Shown piece after piece: positions 61,234 through 64,000 of a DNA stretch of 64,000 nt. Each line of letters starts with the position of its first letter. The first letter of the stretch is position 1. Origin of the DNA: Flavobacteriales bacterium UBA720 (GTDB lineage Bacteria > Bacteroidota > Bacteroidia > Flavobacteriales > Weeksellaceae); the NCBI GenBank assembly GCA_002297505.1, contig DBLQ01000081.1, positions 64,258 through 128,257 of the forward strand, written 5' to 3'. Below the pieces are notes generated by a model. It saw nothing but the letters and a program-made list of their open reading frames with translations, did no database searches and was not told the DNA's origin. The position numbers and the translations under genes are program-made.

Positions 61234-62088
61234 ATGAAATGGACAAACGACAGAAGCGACAATGTTGACGACAGACGCGGCTCAGGCGGCGGCGGAATGC
61301 TTGTTGGCGGCGGCCTGGGAACCATCATTATCGCAGCAATAGTTTTCTTTCTTGGCGGCGACCCTTCGGCAATTCTCAATAATGGAAGTAATTCTGCGCC
61401 ACAACAGACCGAACAGAGACAACTTACTAAAGAAGAGCTCAACATCAGAGAATTTGTAAGGATGCTGACTAAGGAAAATGAAAAGACGTGGACAAATATT
61501 TTTAACCAAAACGGAATCCAGTTCAGACCGGCAAAAGTGGCTTTGTTTGAAAGCGTAACCCGGTCAGGATGTGGAACCGCCCAATCAGAAATGGGTCCTT
61601 TCTATTGTCCTAATGATCAAACGATCTATATGGACATGAGCTTTTTCAATGAGCTTCAGCAGAAGTTTGGTGCCCAGGTGGGTCAGTTTACTGTTGCTTA
61701 TGTTCTGGGACATGAATATGGGCACCACATTCAGAACCTTCTTGGCACACTGAGCAAAATTGACCAGCTGAGACAGAGTGGCAGATACTCTGAAACCGAA
61801 ATGAATAAAGTTTCCGTAGCCAACGAACTGCAAGCCGACTTCTATGCTGGTGTATGGGCCAAGCAGACGGACAGCAGGGAAAAAATCCTGGAACCTGGTG
61901 ACATCCAGGAAGCGATGAGCGCCGCCGCGGCGGTGGGTGATGATAATATCCAGAAACGCGCACAAGGCTACGTAAACCAGGAAAGCTTTACCCACGGCTC
62001 ATCTGCGCAGCGTGAAGAATGGTTTATGAAAGGTTATACTACTGGTGACATCAGACAAGGCGATACATTTAATACGCTCTTGAAATAA
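61234..62088 (+). CDS. Neutral zinc metallopeptidase (YpfJ family)
   Basis: 284 residues: a glycine-rich N-terminus and one membrane helix (MLVGGGLGTIIIAAIVFFLGG, about 22-42), then the zinc protease motif HEYGHHIQNLLG (His/Glu/His) and the downstream ANELQADFYAGVWA metal-binding region. Members are membrane-bound peptidases of uncertain substrate (PF04228). Monocistronic; the terminator follows at 62123-62150. Confidence 0.92.
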   Translation: MKWTNDRSDNVDDRRGSGGGGMLVGGGLGTIIIAAIVFFLGGDPSAILNNGSNSAPQQTEQRQLTKEELNIREFVRMLTKENEKTWTNIFNQNGIQFRPAKVALFESVTRSGCGTAQSEMGPFYCPNDQTIYMDMSFFNELQQKFGAQVGQFTVAYVLGHEYGHHIQNLLGTLSKIDQLRQSGRYSETEMNKVSVANELQADFYAGVWAKQTDSREKILEPGDIQEAMSAAAAVGDDNIQKRAQGYVNQESFTHGSSAQREEWFMKGYTTGDIRQGDTFNTLLK

Positions 62089-62122
62089 GAATTACTAATT
62101 TCTGGAAAATCCAGAGTTACTG

Positions 62123-62150
62123 AGAGCCCGAGTTATTTGGGCTCTTTTTT
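62123..62150 (+). terminator. Terminator after the metallopeptidase gene
   Basis: Arms AGAGCCC / GGGCTCT with a nine-base loop and six T. Confidence 0.8.
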
Positions 62151-62174
62151 ATTTTTTTATTCTTAAAAAAATTG

Positions 62175-62203
62175 TTTGTAATATCAATATATTTTTATAT
62201 TTG
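62175..62203 (+). promoter_or_regulatory. Well-formed promoter (-33 TTTG, -7 TATATTTG) with long leader
   Basis: TTTG at 62175-62178 and TATATTTG at 62196-62203 with a 17-bp gap match the Bacteroidetes bipartite promoter. If this serves the gene at 62678 the transcript has a leader of about 470 nt. Confidence 0.65.
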
Positions 62204-62677
62204 CAAAAGAAATGTTGTGTCGCAAAGACTGATGAAAGTCCGGCGAGCAACAAAAAGCAAAAAAACACGAAAGAATGAAAAAGAACTACTTAGGAAAGGC
62301 CATTTCTTTGGGCCAAAACAGAATCAGCCGATTCTTCACTTTATACAATCCATACGCGATATTATCTTTCAATTGATATAATTATTGAAAGTCTATCTTA
62401 TAAAACAACACAAAATACCAAAATGATGAATCACTACTACCTAAAGCCTATCCTACTTTTAGGCTAATGCCAAAAAGCGAAGCTTAGAAACTTGTTCGAT
62501 CCCTGCCGGATTGTAGTTCTTTTCTAACAATAGTCGCCACCCTCCATTTTTAATCACTTCCTTAACCTTAGAAAACGGATCAATCCGTCCCATCCTTTGG
62601 ATTGATAACGTGATATTGAGATAGAAAAGACCAGATTTCCCGGTCCCAAACGTATAAATTAAAAAACACAGAAAAAT
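62204..62677 (+). other. ~470-bp leader region without a convincing gene
   Basis: Open frames here are short (the longest at 62172-62381 has no ribosome or homology support; shorter ones begin at 62276 and 62422). Inverted repeats occur, for example ATCAATCC (62580-62587) with GGATTGAT (62600-62607) and AGCCTA/TAGGCT near 62439-62464. It may be a regulatory leader of the surface protein or the remains of another gene; no RNA family was recognised. Confidence 0.5.
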
Positions 62678-64000
62678 ATGAAAATCCTAAATTTACGATT
62701 TAAGCATTATTTCTCCACGAAAGTTCTGATGGTGGTCCTGTCATTGTTAATAGGACTTTTTTCTAAGGCGCAGTCCGATATACCACCCGGATATTTTGTA
62801 GGCCATACCTTTGCGCAGTACACCACGCCATCTACTTCGGGTGCAGCATCGCAAACTCAGGGACCCATTCAAGGGAATCTGGCTGGAAATAATTTCAGTA
62901 TAACATTTACGCAACCCGCCTATCTCACTAATTATTATGCTGTAAACAAAGCTCCTAATGGCGCTGCAATCTATCCCGGATATCAGCCGGCCAATATGCC
63001 GGCGGGTAATAACTGGTGTCCACTTCCGAGTACAGTAGATCTTGATTGGAATTATCAATCTGTAGGTACAACTTTAGGCGCGCCAACTCCACCCAATTCT
63101 AGTGCTACAACCACATTTAGTAATAACCTAAAGATCGGGGATCATCTTAACATAATAGATGTGGATACTAGTGAAACAATAGAAATTGAATTTCTCAATA
63201 GCTCTGGTACACCGTTGCCAATTTCGAGCAATATCAGAGTTCTACATCTATCAACTTACAGCTACACTGGAAATATTTACCCTATATCATATCCTTCCAG
63301 CACAAAAATAAGAATCAACGATTATGTGGCTGCCGGCATTAATGGTGATTTGACTTATGCAAATGATGAGGGATGGGCATTTCGTATGTTATCCAATAAT
63401 GTGCGCTCCATTCGAATAACTCAAACCTACACTTTGGGAACACCAGATGCACATACTTGGGATTTTACCTTTTCGCATCCAGATGGTTTAGATTCCGACG
63501 GCGATGGTATATGGGACATTGATGATCTGGATGATGACAACGATGGGATTATGGACATCATCGAAAATCCTAATCTAGGCTCTTGTACAGCTAACAGCGC
63601 CGTAAGTGATATAGATGGCGATAGCATACCTAATCATCTGGATCTCGACTCAGACAATGACGGTTGTGTAGATGCTGTGGAAGGTAGTGAAAATGTTTTA
63701 ACATCACAATTGGTTACTGCCGGCGGAAGCGTAGCGGTGGGACTAGGCTCAAGTGCGCAGAGACAAAACCTGTGTAACTCCGGGGCGTGCATCAATTCTG
63801 TTGGGGTACCAAATATTGTCAATCCCGGAGGAGCGGCTGACACGGGTAATAACCAAGGACAGGGGATAGGCAATTCGCAAAATTTTTCGATTAATGATTG
63901 TAATTCCTGTCCAACATTCATCACCAATCTTACTGCCGGCTCGGAAACGGTATGTCAAAATACGACTGCCACCACTTTATCCGTAGCTGCAAGCAACGTC
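62678..64000 (+). CDS. Large secreted surface protein, 3' end outside window
   Basis: 441 codons without a stop to the window edge. Signal peptide (about residues 1-32, ending LLIGLFSKAQ), then a beta-rich region with Cys and a thrombospondin-type-3/calcium-binding repeat stretch of Asp-rich units (DSDGDGIWDIDDL ... DDDNDGIMDII ... DSDNDGCVDAVEG, about 270-330), then a possible Ig-like/PKD region. Such architecture in Bacteroidota belongs to T9SS gliding or adhesion proteins; the expected C-terminal sorting domain would lie outside. Identity with any named adhesin is not claimed. Confidence 0.8.
   Translation, partial: MKILNLRFKHYFSTKVLMVVLSLLIGLFSKAQSDIPPGYFVGHTFAQYTTPSTSGAASQTQGPIQGNLAGNNFSITFTQPAYLTNYYAVNKAPNGAAIYPGYQPANMPAGNNWCPLPSTVDLDWNYQSVGTTLGAPTPPNSSATTTFSNNLKIGDHLNIIDVDTSETIEIEFLNSSGTPLPISSNIRVLHLSTYSYTGNIYPISYPSSTKIRINDYVAAGINGDLTYANDEGWAFRMLSNNVRSIRITQTYTLGTPDAHTWDFTFSHPDGLDSDGDGIWDIDDLDDDNDGIMDIIENPNLGSCTANSAVSDIDGDSIPNHLDLDSDNDGCVDAVEGSENVLTSQLVTAGGSVAVGLGSSAQRQNLCNSGACINSVGVPNIVNPGGAADTGNNQGQGIGNSQNFSINDCNSCPTFITNLTAGSETVCQNTTATTLSVAASNV

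Noticed and set aside
62228..62250. Hammerhead-ribozyme-like CTGATGA
   Set aside because: The required GAAA and stems do not follow at the proper place.
62172..62381. 69-codon gene after the metallopeptidase
   Set aside because: It begins within the promoter region, is basic and low-complexity, and has no recognisable similarity; kept only as part of the leader.

Overview
The window looks like a chromosomal segment of a Bacteroidota bacterium of the Chryseobacterium/Weeksellaceae type (Flavobacteriia). The basis is the low-GC coding, the many upstream motifs matching the Bacteroidetes -7 promoter element TAnnTTTG with little or no Shine-Dalgarno sequence, the type IX secretion (T9SS) C-terminal sorting domains, the fused CcoNO cbb3 oxidase, DUF4252/GIN-domain proteins, LytTR two-component genes and several TonB/OMP_b-brl outer-membrane receptors. 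The genus is an inference from gene content. No tRNA, rRNA, CRISPR array, prophage or integron was recognised.

Layout. 1-4.5 kb: the rpsL-rpsG ribosomal genes (minus strand), a Dps mini-ferritin, a polytopic membrane protein and a secreted leucine-rich-repeat T9SS substrate. 4.5-9.7 kb: a B12-dependent fused acyl-CoA mutase (IcmF type) carrying an apparent in-frame repeat insertion, a REP-associated tyrosine transposase (RAYT) bracketed by two identical 33-bp palindromes, and small YCII and DUF1801 proteins. 9.7-12.8 kb: a minus-strand ECF sigma / probable anti-sigma / DUF4252-GIN / DUF4252 operon. 13-23 kb: a beta-lactamase-fold hydrolase, a three-gene envelope operon whose first gene is frameshifted, a hydroxyacid dehydrogenase, an acyl-CoA thioesterase, a membrane HU-like protein, a small T9SS substrate and a TonB receptor under a clear TPP riboswitch (a probable outer-membrane thiamine transporter). 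23-29.4 kb: two unrelated-type aconitases (AcnB and an AcnA/mitochondrial-type enzyme). 29.4-31.4 kb: a second ECF sigma operon between two unusual tandem-repeat arrays, one of 21 bp and one of 51 bp. 31.4-36.3 kb: an overlapping operon of acyl carrier protein, acyl-adenylating ligase, SDR reductase and hexapeptide acyltransferase, then a LytTR two-component operon. 36.4-40.7 kb: two OMP_b-brl_3 receptors. 40.7-45 kb: RluA, an esterase, PanB, an unknown protein and a Crp/Fnr regulator.

45.1-54.8 kb is a full cbb3 terminal oxidase locus: ccoI (copper ATPase), ccoS, fused ccoNO, ccoQ, ccoP, ccoG, ccoH, a SafE/TauE-like copper-maturation protein and a lipoprotein. It is divergent from the Crp/Fnr regulator, which probably responds to redox state or oxygen. 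A compact three-way-junction RNA or mobile element lies between ccoP and ccoG. 54.8-55.2 kb is an unusually GC-rich 22-bp repeat island. 55.2-62.1 kb holds a LOG-family protein, a MurU-like nucleotidyltransferase, a RapZ C-terminal-domain protein, a lipoprotein, apt, a TPR membrane protein, ribH and a zinc metallopeptidase. The window ends inside a large secreted surface protein preceded by a ~590-bp stretch without a convincing gene.

The points most worth a second look are the non-coding ones: the RAYT with its palindromes, the two tandem hairpin-like arrays, the three-way-junction element inside the cbb3 locus, the GC-rich repeat island, the in-frame repeat in icmF and the riboswitch-controlled receptor. 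Among the genes, the ACP-ligase-SDR-acyltransferase operon is the best candidate for an undescribed acyl-modification system.
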